DNA of 54,919 nt from an uncultured Alcanivorax sp. (GTDB lineage: Bacteria; Pseudomonadota; Gammaproteobacteria; Pseudomonadales; Alcanivoracaceae), in NCBI GenBank assembly GCA_913055795.1, contig CAJXLA010000006.1:1-54919 (forward strand), read 5' to 3'. This document shows positions 25,674 through 35,360 of this stretch, in pieces. Both the position numbers and the translations under genes were made by a program. The notes under the pieces are model-generated. The model did not search any database and was not told where the DNA came from. It saw nothing but the letters and a program-made list of their open reading frames with translations. Position 1 is the stretch's first letter, and the number at the start of each line of letters is the position of its first letter.

Positions 25674-26930
25674 ATGGATATACAGCAGTACATGAACACG
25701 GTGGGCACCAGCGCCCGCACCGCATCCCGGGCCATGACCCGCGCCAGCGCCGGCGACAAGAATCGGGCTCTGCAGGCCATTGCCGAGGCCCTGCACGCCG
25801 ACCGCGAGGCCATCCTCGAGGCCAACCAGCATGACCTGGAGCAAGCCCGCCAGGGTGAGCTGGACGCGGCCCTGGTGGACCGGCTGGAGCTCACCGCCGG
25901 GCGTTTCGATGACATGGTGGCAGGCCTGGAGCAGGTGGCCGCGCTGCCCGACCCGGTGGGCGCCATCACAGACCTGAATTACCGGCCCAGCGGCATCCAG
26001 GTGGGGCGCATGCGCGTGCCCCTGGGCGTGGTCGGCATTATTTACGAATCCCGGCCCAATGTAACCGTGGATGCCGCCGCGCTCTGCCTGAAATCCGGTA
26101 ACGCCGCCATACTGCGCGGCGGCTCCGAGGCCCTGCGTTCCAACCAGGCCATTGCCGCCTGTGTGCGCCGGGGGCTGACCGAAGCGGGCCTGCCGGAAGA
26201 CGCGGTCCAGGTGCTCGACACGTCCGACCGCGACGCCGTGGGCGAGCTCATCGGCCATCCCGACTACGCAGACGTGATCGTGCCGCGCGGCGGCAAGGGG
26301 CTGATCGAGCGCATCAGCCGCGACGCCCGGGTTCCGGTGATCAAGCATCTGGACGGCAACTGCCACGTCTACATTGATGATCAGGCCGATCTCGACAAGG
26401 CGGTGCGCATCGCGGTAAACGCCAAGACCCAGCGCTACGGCACCTGCAACACCCTGGAAACCCTGCTGCTCGCGCGCGAAGTCGCCGGACGCGTGCTGCC
26501 GGAACTGGCGGACCAGTACCGGCAGGCGGGCGTGGAACTGCGCGGTTGTGATGAATCCCGGGCGCTGGTGCCGGACATGGCCGCCGCGAGTGAAACGGAC
26601 TGGGCGGAGGAATACCTGGCGCCGGTGCTGGCCGTGCGCGTTGTGACCGACCTGGATGAAGCCATGGACCATATCCGGAGCTACGGCTCCGGCCATACGG
26701 AGAGCATTGTCACCGAACACTACAGCCGCGCCCGGCGCTTTCTCGCCGAAGTGGATTCCAGTTCGGTCATGGTCAACGCCTCCACACGCTTCGCCGACGG
26801 CTTTGAGTACGGCCTGGGCGCGGAAATCGGCGTGTCCACGGACAAGCTCCACGCCCGCGGTCCGGTGGGCCTGGAGGGGCTGACCAGCCAGAAATGGGTG
26901 GTACTGGGCGATGGCGAGATCCGGCAATGA
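25674..26930 (+). CDS. proA: gamma-glutamyl phosphate reductase
   Basis: A 418-residue aldehyde-dehydrogenase-fold enzyme that reduces gamma-glutamyl phosphate to glutamate semialdehyde with NADPH in proline synthesis. The catalytic Cys258 lies in YGTCNTLE, and the family elements [14 protein letters not shown] and LKSGNA are present. The ATG at 25674 gives the standard length. The stop overlaps the nadD start (ATGA). No proB is in the window. Confidence 0.97.
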   Translation: MDIQQYMNTVGTSARTASRAMTRASAGDKNRALQAIAEALHADREAILEANQHDLEQARQGELDAALVDRLELTAGRFDDMVAGLEQVAALPDPVGAITDLNYRPSGIQVGRMRVPLGVVGIIYESRPNVTVDAAALCLKSGNAAILRGGSEALRSNQAIAACVRRGLTEAGLPEDAVQVLDTSDRDAVGELIGHPDYADVIVPRGGKGLIERISRDARVPVIKHLDGNCHVYIDDQADLDKAVRIAVNAKTQRYGTCNTLETLLLAREVAGRVLPELADQYRQAGVELRGCDESRALVPDMAAASETDWAEEYLAPVLAVRVVTDLDEAMDHIRSYGSGHTESIVTEHYSRARRFLAEVDSSSVMVNASTRFADGFEYGLGAEIGVSTDKLHARGPVGLEGLTSQKWVVLGDGEIRQ

Positions 26931-27580
26931 CCACCGCCGGCGCTGCGGAGACGCACCCGCTGGTGCTCTTCGGCGGCACCTTCGACCCGGTTCATGAGGC
27001 GCATCTGCGGTGTGCGCGGGCGGTATCGGACCAGTTCGACCATTGCCCCGTCTATCTGCTGCCCAATGCTGTACCGCCGCACCGCACCCAGCCTCATACC
27101 TCCGGCGAGCACCGGCGGGCCATGCTGAAGCTCGCCTGTGTCGACGATCCGCGGCTGCGCGTCGACGACCGGGAACTGCGCCGCACCGGCCCCTCCTGGA
27201 CCCTGGACACGCTGCGCGAATACCGCGCGGAAATCGGCGACCGGCCGCTGATCTTTCTGCTGGGCGCGGACAGCTATGCGCAATTGCACCACTGGCGGGA
27301 CTGGCGGCATTTCCCGGATTACTGTCATCTCGCCGTCGCGCCCCGGCCGGGCGCGCCCGGGCCGACACCCTCCGTGGAAGAAGCTTTCCCGCCGGCCCGC
27401 AAGCCGGCGGAACTGCTGCAAAGCCCGGCGGGCCGGGTCCTGCTGCTCGAGGGCCCGGAGTTGGACATCGCGGCCACGCATGTACGCACGGCCCTGCAGC
27501 AAGGCTCGCACATGGACACCCGGATCCCGCCCGCTGTGCTGGACTATATCCGGCGATACGGGCTTTACACCCGCGCCTGA
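26927..27580 (+). CDS. nadD: nicotinate-nucleotide adenylyltransferase
   Basis: A 217-residue nucleotidyltransferase forming deamido-NAD from nicotinate mononucleotide and ATP. The signature [11 protein letters not shown] lies near residues 16-26, [17 protein letters not shown] lies mid-chain, and a C-terminal ISSTxIR-type segment is replaced by [10 protein letters not shown]. The ATG at 26927 overlaps the proA stop. This is the usual proA-nadD-rsfS-rlmH order. Confidence 0.95.
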   Translation: MTTAGAAETHPLVLFGGTFDPVHEAHLRCARAVSDQFDHCPVYLLPNAVPPHRTQPHTSGEHRRAMLKLACVDDPRLRVDDRELRRTGPSWTLDTLREYRAEIGDRPLIFLLGADSYAQLHHWRDWRHFPDYCHLAVAPRPGAPGPTPSVEEAFPPARKPAELLQSPAGRVLLLEGPELDIAATHVRTALQQGSHMDTRIPPAVLDYIRRYGLYTRA

Positions 27581-27664
27581 AAAAAACGCCACCATGCTTT
27601 TCCCGGAGGGGGGCGGTGACGGTAGAATGAAACCTGATTTGCGGGACCGAAAAAGACCGACTGC

Positions 27665-28027
27665 ATGACAAACCCCAACACCGAGCTGCTGCCACGGGTA
27701 CTGCAAGCCCTGGAGGATCTCAAGGCGCGCAATGTCGCCACCCTCGATGTGCGCGACGTCACCTCTGTCACCGATACCATGGTCATCGCCAGCGGCACCT
27801 CGGGTCAGCATGCCAAGGCCATTTCCGATCACCTGGTGGAAACCATGAAGGACCAGGGCCATGAGCCGCTGGGCGTGGAAGGCAAGGAAACCGCCGACTG
27901 GATTCTGGTGGATCTGGGGGATGTGCTGGTCCATGTCATGTCGCCCGCCTCGCGTGAATTCTATGATCTGGAACGGCTGTGGAGCATGCCCGCGGACACC
28001 CGGGACAGTGCCCGGGAGGAATCCTGA
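27665..28027 (+). CDS. rsfS: ribosomal silencing factor RsfS
   Basis: A 120-residue Iojap-family protein that binds L14 on the 50S subunit and blocks subunit joining under starvation. The family elements DVTSVTDTMVIASGTSGQH and ETADWILVDLGDVLVHV are present. It begins 84 bases after nadD. A weak -10-like TAGAAT at 27624-27629 might give it a promoter. Its stop is directly followed by the GTG of rlmH. Confidence 0.95.
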   Translation: MTNPNTELLPRVLQALEDLKARNVATLDVRDVTSVTDTMVIASGTSGQHAKAISDHLVETMKDQGHEPLGVEGKETADWILVDLGDVLVHVMSPASREFYDLERLWSMPADTRDSAREES

Positions 28028-28501
28028 GTGCGCATCCACGTGCTCGCCATGGGCACACGCATGCCCGACTGGGTGGAGCAGGGATTCAGCGAATACCGCA
28101 AACGACTGCCGGGCGAGATGCGCCTGGAACTGGAAGAAATCCCGCTGCCCAAACGCGGACGCAATGCCGACCCGACCACGCTGGTCGAGCAGGAAGCGCA
28201 GCTGTTGCGCAAACGGCTGGGCAAGCTGGAACAGGCTTACAAGGTGGCGCTGGACGCCAGTGGGCACGCACACGACACCCGGGGTCTGGCACGACAACTG
28301 GACGCGCTGCGCCCCCGGGGGCAGTCGCTGGCCCTGCTGGTGGGCGGACCCGACGGACTGGCCCGGGAGCTGATCGGCGAAATGGATGCGGTCTGGTCCC
28401 TGTCCCGGCTGACGCTGCCACATCCGCTGGTGCGCGTGGTTCTGGCGGAACAACTCTATCGTTGCTGGAGTCTGATTCAGGGTCATCCCTACCACCGGTA
28501 A
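28028..28501 (+). CDS. rlmH: 23S rRNA pseudouridine-1915 N3-methyltransferase
   Basis: A 157-residue SPOUT methyltransferase that methylates pseudouridine 1915 of 23S rRNA on the 70S ribosome. The SAM-binding knot segment LALLVGGPDGL and the C-terminal YRCWSLIQGHPYHR are diagnostic. The GTG start directly abuts the rsfS stop, so translation is probably coupled. Confidence 0.96.
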   Translation: MRIHVLAMGTRMPDWVEQGFSEYRKRLPGEMRLELEEIPLPKRGRNADPTTLVEQEAQLLRKRLGKLEQAYKVALDASGHAHDTRGLARQLDALRPRGQSLALLVGGPDGLARELIGEMDAVWSLSRLTLPHPLVRVVLAEQLYRCWSLIQGHPYHR

Positions 28502-28528
28502 GTCCATGACCCCTGTTCGAGGAACCGG

Positions 28529-30400
28529 TTGAAAAACGAACGCCTGAAATTCAAGGATCATCTTGCCGAGAGCCGCATCTTCAATGCGCGCCTGCTGGTA
28601 TGTGTCGTTGTGGTCGTGCTTCTCATGGGGCTGCTTTTCGCCCGCATGGTCTGGCTGCAAGGCGTACAGCACGAACGCTACCACAGCCTGTCGGACGAAA
28701 ACCGCATCCAGACCCGAGCCATCAAACCGCCGCGCGGGCTGATCCGGGACCGCGACGGACGCATTCTGGCCGACAACCAGCCCACCTTTTCCGTGTCCCT
28801 GGTGCCGGAACAGATCGAGGACATGGAACAAACCCTGAACGCGCTGGAACAACGGATCGATCTGTCGGAACAGGATCGCCAACAGTTCCGTTCGCGCCTG
28901 AACAACCCGCGCCGGCCCTTCGAACCCATTCCGTTGCGCAGCCGCCTCACGGAAGCGGAAATCGCGCGTCTGGTCGTAGCCCGCCACCGCTATCCGGGCC
29001 TGCGCGTGGACGCCGAAGCCATTCGTCATTACCCGCACGAAGAAATGCTGTCCCACCTGGTGGGCTATGTGAACCGGATCAGCGCCCAGGATCTGCGTTC
29101 CATGACCCGCGCGCAGCGCGCGGACTACACCGGGTCCAACTTTTACGGCCGCACGGGCGTGGAGAGTTTTTACGAGGACCGGCTGCACGGCACCCCCGGC
29201 TCCCGGCAGGTGGAAACCAACGCGCGCGGGCGCGTGCTGCGCGTAGTGGACGAACAACCCCCGCAAGCCGGCGAGGATCTGACCCTGGCGCTGGACCTGG
29301 AAGTCCAGCGCGCCGCCTGGCGCGCGCTGGGCGAGCGCCGCGGTGCCGTGGTGGCGCTCGATCCACGGGATGGCGGAGTGCTGGCTTTCGTCAGCCGGCC
29401 GGGCTTTGAAACCAATCGTTTTGTGACCGGCATTTCCAACCAGGCATACCAGCAATACCGTAATGATCTGGACAAGCCGCTGTTCAACCGCGCCGCCCAC
29501 GGGCAATACCCGCCCGGCTCCACCATCAAGCCCTTTCTGGGCCTCGCCGGTGTGGTGACCGAGACCACGGACTGGGACTACACCATCGACGACCCGGGCC
29601 ACTTCAGCCTGGAAGACGACCCACGCGTGTACCGGGACTGGAAACGCGGCGGCCATGGCAAGGTGGATCTACACAAGGCCGTGGTGCAATCCTGTGATAC
29701 CTATTTTTATGAGCTGGGCTTCGATCTGGGCATCGACCGCATCCATGAACACCTGACGCGCTTCGGTCTGGGCCGGCCCACGGGCATTGATCTGCCCGGC
29801 GAGAGCCCCGGCATTGTACCCTCGCGCGAGTGGAAACAGCGCGAACGCGGCAGCAGCTGGTACCACGGCGATACCATCAACTCCAGTATCGGCCAGGGCT
29901 TCATGCTGGCCACGCCCTTGCAACTGGCCCAGGCCACGGCCCTGTTCGCCCGCCGGGGCGAGCCCATGGTGCCGCACCTGGCGGGCCGCCCCCACCGCGA
30001 ACCGCCACTGCGCAACCCGCTGCAGCCGGACAATCCCGAACACTGGGAACGCATGAGCGCGGCCATGGAAGCGGTGGTCCATGGCCGCAAGGGGACCGCC
30101 CGGGTGGTGGGCCAGCAGGCGCAATACCGCATAGCCGGCAAGACGGGCACCTCCCAGGTGTTCTCCGTGCCCGAGGATGAGGAATACAACGAGGAGGAGC
30201 TGGAAGAACGGCTGCACGACCACGCCCTGTTCATATCCTATGCCCCGGCCGACAACCCGGCCATCGCCGTGGCCGTGCTGGTGGAAAACGGCTCGCACGG
30301 CGGCTCCACCGCCGGCCCGGTGGCCCGGGCCACCATGGACGCCTGGTTGCTGAATGATCAGGGCGAGCTTTCCGTTCCCCCGACCTTCGCGGAGCGCTGA
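28529..30400 (+). CDS. mrdA: penicillin-binding protein 2 (elongasome transpeptidase)
   Basis: A 623-residue class B PBP that cross-links peptidoglycan for lateral wall growth. It has an N-terminal cytosolic tail and membrane helix (about 20-42), a pedestal domain, and a transpeptidase domain with the STIK nucleophile Ser331/Lys334 and KTG at 538-540. The segment INSSIGQGF matches the PBP2 third motif region. The start is TTG at 28529 after CGAGG. It is followed 2 bases later by rodA, its SEDS partner. Confidence 0.96.
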   Translation: MKNERLKFKDHLAESRIFNARLLVCVVVVVLLMGLLFARMVWLQGVQHERYHSLSDENRIQTRAIKPPRGLIRDRDGRILADNQPTFSVSLVPEQIEDMEQTLNALEQRIDLSEQDRQQFRSRLNNPRRPFEPIPLRSRLTEAEIARLVVARHRYPGLRVDAEAIRHYPHEEMLSHLVGYVNRISAQDLRSMTRAQRADYTGSNFYGRTGVESFYEDRLHGTPGSRQVETNARGRVLRVVDEQPPQAGEDLTLALDLEVQRAAWRALGERRGAVVALDPRDGGVLAFVSRPGFETNRFVTGISNQAYQQYRNDLDKPLFNRAAHGQYPPGSTIKPFLGLAGVVTETTDWDYTIDDPGHFSLEDDPRVYRDWKRGGHGKVDLHKAVVQSCDTYFYELGFDLGIDRIHEHLTRFGLGRPTGIDLPGESPGIVPSREWKQRERGSSWYHGDTINSSIGQGFMLATPLQLAQATALFARRGEPMVPHLAGRPHREPPLRNPLQPDNPEHWERMSAAMEAVVHGRKGTARVVGQQAQYRIAGKTGTSQVFSVPEDEEYNEEELEERLHDHALFISYAPADNPAIAVAVLVENGSHGGSTAGPVARATMDAWLLNDQGELSVPPTFAER

Positions 30401-30402
30401 TC

Positions 30403-31539
30403 ATGGAATACCAGCGTCAGTTACCACCGCAATATCAGAGTCAGCCCCAGCAGGGTCTGCTGTTCCGGCTCCATCTGGATGCGCCCCTGCTGGCCGCGCT
30501 CCTGGTGCTGACCGCGCTGGGACTGCTGGTGCTCTATTCGGCGGCCGACCAGGGCATGGCCATGATGACGCGCCAGGGCGTACGTTTGGCGGTGGGCTTC
30601 GGCCTGCTTGCGGTTCTGGCTCAGATCCCGCCGCGCACTTATCGCTTCTGGTCGCCCGCGGCCTATGGTGCCGGCCTGGCGCTGCTGGTGCTGGTGCTGG
30701 TGCTGGGCGCCCGGGCACAGGGGGCGCAACGCTGGTTGAATGTCTTCGGTGTTTTCCACTTTCAGCCCACCGAAATCATGAAAGTGGCTGTGCCCGCCAT
30801 GGTCGCCTGGTACTTCAGTACACGCAGCCTGCCGGCTCGTGGCCGGGATATCGTGGTAGTGCTGGTGCTGATCCTGACCCCGAGCGCGCTGATCGCCATG
30901 CAGCCGGATCTGGGCTCGTCCTTGCTGATCGCCGCGTCGGGCCTGATCGTACTCTTCCTCGCGGGGCTGTCCTGGCGGCTGATCAGCGCCACCCTGGTGC
31001 TGGTCCTGATTGCCGCGCCGCTGATGTATTTCTTCGTGCTCCACGACTACCAGCGCCAGCGTGTGGATACCTTCCTCAATCCGCAGTCCGACCGGCTCGG
31101 GGCGGGCTGGAACATCATTCAGTCCCAGACCGCCATCGGCTCCGGCGGACTCACGGGCAAGGGCTGGCTCAACGGCACCCAGTCGCGACTGGACTTCCTC
31201 CCGGAAAGCACCACGGACTTCATCCTGGCGGTTCTGGGCGAAGAGCAGGGACTGCTGGGCGTGACGGTGCTGATCGCGCTCTATCTGGTCATCCTCGGGC
31301 GCTGCTTCTGGATCAGTGCGCACGCGCAGGATACCTACAGCCGATTGCTGGCCGGCGCGTTCACGGTCACCTTTTTCATCTATATTTTCGTCAACATGGG
31401 CATGGCCTCGGGACTGTTACCTGTGGTGGGTATACCATTGCCCCTGATCAGCTACGGTGGTTCGTCGCTTGTTACGCTGCTGGCGGCTTTCGGTATGCTG
31501 ATGTCCATTCACACGCACCGGAAATTGCTGGGTACCTGA
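30403..31539 (+). CDS. rodA: rod-shape-determining SEDS glycosyltransferase RodA
   Basis: A 378-residue polytopic SEDS protein with about 10 membrane helices that polymerises peptidoglycan from lipid II with PBP2. The family signatures FHFQPTEIMK, QPDLGSSLLI and LPLISYGGSSL are all visible. It lies between mrdA and mltB with 2-base and 0-base gaps, consistent with one operon. Confidence 0.96.
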   Translation: MEYQRQLPPQYQSQPQQGLLFRLHLDAPLLAALLVLTALGLLVLYSAADQGMAMMTRQGVRLAVGFGLLAVLAQIPPRTYRFWSPAAYGAGLALLVLVLVLGARAQGAQRWLNVFGVFHFQPTEIMKVAVPAMVAWYFSTRSLPARGRDIVVVLVLILTPSALIAMQPDLGSSLLIAASGLIVLFLAGLSWRLISATLVLVLIAAPLMYFFVLHDYQRQRVDTFLNPQSDRLGAGWNIIQSQTAIGSGGLTGKGWLNGTQSRLDFLPESTTDFILAVLGEEQGLLGVTVLIALYLVILGRCFWISAHAQDTYSRLLAGAFTVTFFIYIFVNMGMASGLLPVVGIPLPLISYGGSSLVTLLAAFGMLMSIHTHRKLLGT

Positions 31540-32595
31540 ATGCTGTACATCCTGGGTGTTCCCGTTCGCCTGATCCTGGTGACCCTGCTCGCCGTGGGCG
31601 TGTTGCTGCCCGGCACGGGCGTTCTTGCCGGGTCGGGCTACGCCGACCATGCCGACGCCGGTGCCTTCATGGACGAGCTGGAAGCCCGGGGTCTGGACCG
31701 CGATTATGTCCGCGAGCTGCTCGCCGATGCCGAACGCAAGGACAGCATCCTCGAGGCGATTGCCCGGCCGGCGGAGAAGACGCTGACCTGGGGCGAGTAC
31801 CGGCAGATCTTCATCCAGCCCGACCGGATTGCGCAGGGTGAGCAATTCTGGCGCGAACACCGGGAACTGCTGAAACGCGCGGAATCGGAATACGGCGTGT
31901 CGCGCTATATCATTACGGCCATTCTGGGCGTGGAAACCCGCTACGGCCGGCACAAGGGCAGTTACCGGGTACTCGACGCCCTGGCCACCCTGGGTTTTGA
32001 TTATCCGCCGCGCGCGCAGTTCTTCCGCAAGCAATTGCGCGCCTTTTTGCTCATGGAAGAAGACGCGGGCATTGATGCGGGCAGCCTCAAAGGGTCCTAT
32101 GCCGGCGCCATGGGCTATCCGCAATTCATTCCCACCAGTTACCGCGCTTATGCCGTGGATTTCAACGACGATGGCAGGACGGATCTGGTGCACACCATAG
32201 CCGATGCCATCGGCAGCGTGGCCAACTATTTTGCGGAACACGGCTGGCGGGACAATCTGCCCGTGGCCGCGCGAGCCCGTGTATCGGGCGAGGACTACAA
32301 AAACGTCTTCAGCAAGGCCATGAAGCCCTCGACTACGCTGGGCAAGCTGCGTGAGCGGGGCGTTACTCCGGTGCGCTGCGACGGCGCCGCCATCCCCAGC
32401 CCGCATTGCTTCCAGCTGCCCGACGATACCCGGGTGGCACCACTGCATCTGGAAGGCGAACACGGCAGTGAATTCTGGCTGGGCACGAAAAACTTCTATG
32501 TGATTACGCGCTATAATCACAGTCCGCTCTACGCCATGGCCGTGTATCAACTGGCCCGGGCACTGGAACAACGCATCGGGGAGACCGGGTCATGA
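31540..32595 (+). CDS. mltB: lytic murein transglycosylase B
   Basis: A 351-residue lytic transglycosylase (GH103) that cleaves glycan strands to 1,6-anhydro-muropeptides. It has a signal peptide or N-terminal anchor (about 8-30, no lipobox Cys seen), catalytic Glu132 in GVETRYGR, and the YPQFIPTSYRAYAVDFNDDG region. Without a lipobox it may be soluble and periplasmic rather than outer-membrane-bound. The start directly follows the rodA stop, and the stop overlaps the rlpA ATG. Confidence 0.94.
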   Translation: MLYILGVPVRLILVTLLAVGVLLPGTGVLAGSGYADHADAGAFMDELEARGLDRDYVRELLADAERKDSILEAIARPAEKTLTWGEYRQIFIQPDRIAQGEQFWREHRELLKRAESEYGVSRYIITAILGVETRYGRHKGSYRVLDALATLGFDYPPRAQFFRKQLRAFLLMEEDAGIDAGSLKGSYAGAMGYPQFIPTSYRAYAVDFNDDGRTDLVHTIADAIGSVANYFAEHGWRDNLPVAARARVSGEDYKNVFSKAMKPSTTLGKLRERGVTPVRCDGAAIPSPHCFQLPDDTRVAPLHLEGEHGSEFWLGTKNFYVITRYNHSPLYAMAVYQLARALEQRIGETGS

Positions 32596-33392
32596 AACAC
32601 GGCGGCTGGCTGTTCATCGGGTTGCTGGCACTCATCAGCGGCTGCGTTACAACGCCGGGCTCGGATCGGTACAGTCAGGACCGCGACAGCGCACCCGAGC
32701 ACCGGCCCGACCCCTCGGAGCTGGTCAATCCGGAGCCCGTCCCCGAACCGCTGAGCGAATACGGCAATCCGGAAACCTATGAAGTACGCGGGCGTACCTA
32801 TCGGGTGCTGGACAACGCGGAAGGTTACAGCGCCGAGGGACAGGCGTCCTGGTACGGCGAAAAGTTTCATGGTCACCGCACCTCCAGCGGCGAGCCCTAC
32901 GACATGTACAAGCTCACCGCCGCACACAAGACCCTGCCCCTGCCCACCTGGGCGCGGGTGACCAATCTGGACAACAACAAGTCCACCATTGTCCGGATCA
33001 ATGACCGGGGACCTTTCCATCCGGACCGGATCATCGATCTGTCCTGGGCGGCGGCGGTGAAGCTCGACATTGCCGATCACGGTACCGGCCGGGTCCATGT
33101 AAAGGCACTGACACCGCGCTCCGAACCCGAACCGGGTGCTCCGTCCGGGGAATCGGACGATGCGCCCCCGAAGGGCCTCTATCTCCAGGCCGGTGCCTTC
33201 AGCGACAAGGGGCGGGCCCGGGACCGGGTGAGCCGCCTGGTGGAACACATCAGCGCCCCCGTGGCCCTGCGCCCGGGCGCTGATATCTATCGGGTCTGGG
33301 TGGGGCCCTTCGATTCAGAGCCGGCCCGTGCGCGCATTCGCCGGAATCTGGAAGCCGCCGGTTTCGTCGAGCTGCTAGCCGTTACACCCTGA
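32592..33392 (+). CDS. rlpA: septal ring lytic transglycosylase RlpA with SPOR domain
   Basis: A 266-residue lipoprotein (lipobox ISGC, Cys18) with a double-psi beta-barrel domain (about 78-175, motifs QASWYGEKFHG and VRINDRGPF) and a C-terminal SPOR domain (about 195-266, GLYLQAGAFSDKGRA). RlpA cleaves naked glycan strands at division sites, and SPOR binds denuded glycans. The ATG overlaps the mltB stop. All conserved parts are present. Confidence 0.94.
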   Translation: MKHGGWLFIGLLALISGCVTTPGSDRYSQDRDSAPEHRPDPSELVNPEPVPEPLSEYGNPETYEVRGRTYRVLDNAEGYSAEGQASWYGEKFHGHRTSSGEPYDMYKLTAAHKTLPLPTWARVTNLDNNKSTIVRINDRGPFHPDRIIDLSWAAAVKLDIADHGTGRVHVKALTPRSEPEPGAPSGESDDAPPKGLYLQAGAFSDKGRARDRVSRLVEHISAPVALRPGADIYRVWVGPFDSEPARARIRRNLEAAGFVELLAVTP

Positions 33393-33440
33393 GAATTTGC
33401 TAGAATCGCGCTCGCTGTTCCACGAACCGGAGTGGAACTC

Positions 33441-34181
33441 ATGTCGGGGAACCCGCGGACCATGGCTGAACTGCAACACAACGGCGACCTGACAGGTGTG
33501 GCCGACGAGCTGACCCTGCTCGCGCGCCGCGCAAGTCCCTACCAGCTGATCGAGATCGTGCGCCATCCGGTCTATGGCGCCCAGCTGATTCTCGACCATG
33601 ATCTGCAGATTTCGGAATCGGACTTTGCCTATAATACCGCCCTGTGTGCGGCGGTCATGACCCTGCCGGCGTGCCGCCACATCGCCATTCTCGGCGGCGG
33701 CGACGGGGGCGTGCTCAACGAACTGCTGCGCGCCGGTGAACGCACGGGCAAACGCGCGGAATGCGTCACCATGGTCGATATTGATGCGGACGTCATGGCG
33801 CTGTGCGAGCGTTTCATGCCCACCTTCTGCGGCAATGCCTTCCGGCATGCGAACGCCCAAATCATCGTGGGCGACGCCCTGGCGTGGCTGGAGCAGGCGC
33901 GCGAACTCGACGCCGTCATCTATGATCTGACCATGGACCCCATCCGCGACGACATGACCCGTCCGGAGTTTATCCGGCACTGGCTCGCGGCGGTCAAACA
34001 GGCGCTGCGACCCGGCGGCGTGATCAGCCTGCAGGCCTGTGGCGACAACGAACCCGAGCGCGAGACGCTGCTGACGGAACTGCGCCACAGTATCGATGAC
34101 CAATTTCGTGATCGGCGTGAACAGGAGGTTATGATTCCCTCCTTCGGCGAACACTGGACCTTTATGGCGGCGTGGAACTGA
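33441..34181 (+). CDS. spermidine-synthase-like protein (divergent aminopropyltransferase homolog)
   Basis: A 246-residue Rossmann protein of the spermidine synthase family. The SAM-type motif GGGDGG, the acidic VDID, and YDLTMDP at the catalytic-Asp position are present. The canonical ERDExxYHE substrate segment is altered (SESDFAYNT), losing the conserved His, so the amine substrate or the activity is uncertain. The ATG at 33441 has GGAG 8 bases upstream; a GTG at 33432 is an alternative. A TAGAAT -10-like box lies near 33401. It sits within the cell-wall cluster between rlpA and dacA, where E. coli has no such gene. Confidence 0.72.
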   Translation: MSGNPRTMAELQHNGDLTGVADELTLLARRASPYQLIEIVRHPVYGAQLILDHDLQISESDFAYNTALCAAVMTLPACRHIAILGGGDGGVLNELLRAGERTGKRAECVTMVDIDADVMALCERFMPTFCGNAFRHANAQIIVGDALAWLEQARELDAVIYDLTMDPIRDDMTRPEFIRHWLAAVKQALRPGGVISLQACGDNEPERETLLTELRHSIDDQFRDRREQEVMIPSFGEHWTFMAAWN

Positions 34182-34214
34182 CGCCGTCGCACGACATCAT
34201 CAAGGGAAACCGCC

Positions 34215-35360
34215 ATGACCATTCGAGCCTACCGGCTTCTGTTCAGCCTGCTCTTGCTGCCCATGCTGGCGGGCGCGGCCTCCGTGCCCAAGCCCCCGCA
34301 GATCGAGGCCAGCGCCCATCTACTCATGGACGCCGCCAGCGGCCAGGCCATTGTGGAGCACAACGCGGACGAGCCCATGCCCCCGGCCAGTCTGACCAAG
34401 ATGATGACCATCTATGTCACGGCCGAGGAAATCAAGAGCGGCGACATCAACCTGGATGACGAGGTGCCCATCAGTGTGAATGCCTGGCAGATGGGGGGCT
34501 CACGCATGTTCCTGCGGGAGGGCACGCGCGTGCCCCTGCGGGATCTGCTGCGCGGGGTCATGGTCCAGTCCGGCAACGACGCCAGTGTAGCGCTGGCCGA
34601 ACATGTTGCCGGCAGCGAGGATGCCTTTGCCGATCTGATGAATCACCATGCGCAGGAACTGGGCATGGACAACACGCATTTCGTCAATGCCACCGGCTGG
34701 CCCGCCGAGAACCACTACGCCTCGGCGCGGGATATGGCCAAACTGGCCCGGGCCATTATCCGCAAGCATCCCGACACCTACGAAATCTATTCGCAGAAAA
34801 GCTTTACCTACAACGGCATCAAACAGAACAACCGCAACATGCTGCTCTGGCGCGATCCCTCCGTAGACGGGCTCAAGACCGGCCATACCGAGGAAGCGGG
34901 CTATTGTCTGGTCAGCTCGGCCCAGCGCGACGATATGCGCCTGATCTCCGTGGTCATGGGCACCGAATCCGAAAAGGCGCGCGCGCGCGAGTCCATGAAA
35001 CTGCTCACCTACGGCTTTCGCTTTTTCGAGACCTATCAGGCTTATGCCGCCGATGACGTGCTCACGCGCGAGCGCATCTGGATGGGCGCTGCCGACGAAC
35101 TCCCCCTGGGGTCCACCGAGCCACTGGTGGTCACCATCCCCGAGGACAGCCATGATCAGCTCAACGCGGAAATGACCGTGGACGAGGATATTCGCGCCCC
35201 CGTGAAAAAGGGTGACCGCTATGGCACCGTCACCATCAAACTGGACGGGGAAACCCTGCTGGAACGGCCCCTGGTGGCACTCGAAAGCGTCGAAGAAGGG
35301 GGGTTGTTCTCCCGTCTCTGGGATCATGTCGTGCGCTTCTTCATGAGTCTGTTGCAGTAA
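34215..35360 (+). CDS. dacA: D-alanyl-D-alanine carboxypeptidase (PBP5/6 type)
   Basis: A 381-residue periplasmic DD-carboxypeptidase that trims pentapeptides. It has a signal peptide (about 1-22), SLTK with Ser59/Lys62, SGN at 119-121, and KTG in DGLKTGHTEE. The PBP5 C-terminal domain is followed by an amphipathic membrane anchor (LFSRLWDHVVRFFMSLL). It could be named dacA or dacC; the sequence alone does not decide. The TAATG junction couples it to the aminotransferase gene. Confidence 0.95.
   Translation: MTIRAYRLLFSLLLLPMLAGAASVPKPPQIEASAHLLMDAASGQAIVEHNADEPMPPASLTKMMTIYVTAEEIKSGDINLDDEVPISVNAWQMGGSRMFLREGTRVPLRDLLRGVMVQSGNDASVALAEHVAGSEDAFADLMNHHAQELGMDNTHFVNATGWPAENHYASARDMAKLARAIIRKHPDTYEIYSQKSFTYNGIKQNNRNMLLWRDPSVDGLKTGHTEEAGYCLVSSAQRDDMRLISVVMGTESEKARARESMKLLTYGFRFFETYQAYAADDVLTRERIWMGAADELPLGSTEPLVVTIPEDSHDQLNAEMTVDEDIRAPVKKGDRYGTVTIKLDGETLLERPLVALESVEEGGLFSRLWDHVVRFFMSLLQ

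Noticed and set aside
26720-29656. 978-residue minus-strand open frame across proA, nadD, rsfS, rlmH and mrdA
   Set aside because: It is antisense to five well-conserved genes, and its composition (His/Gln/Gly-rich) is typical of shadow frames.
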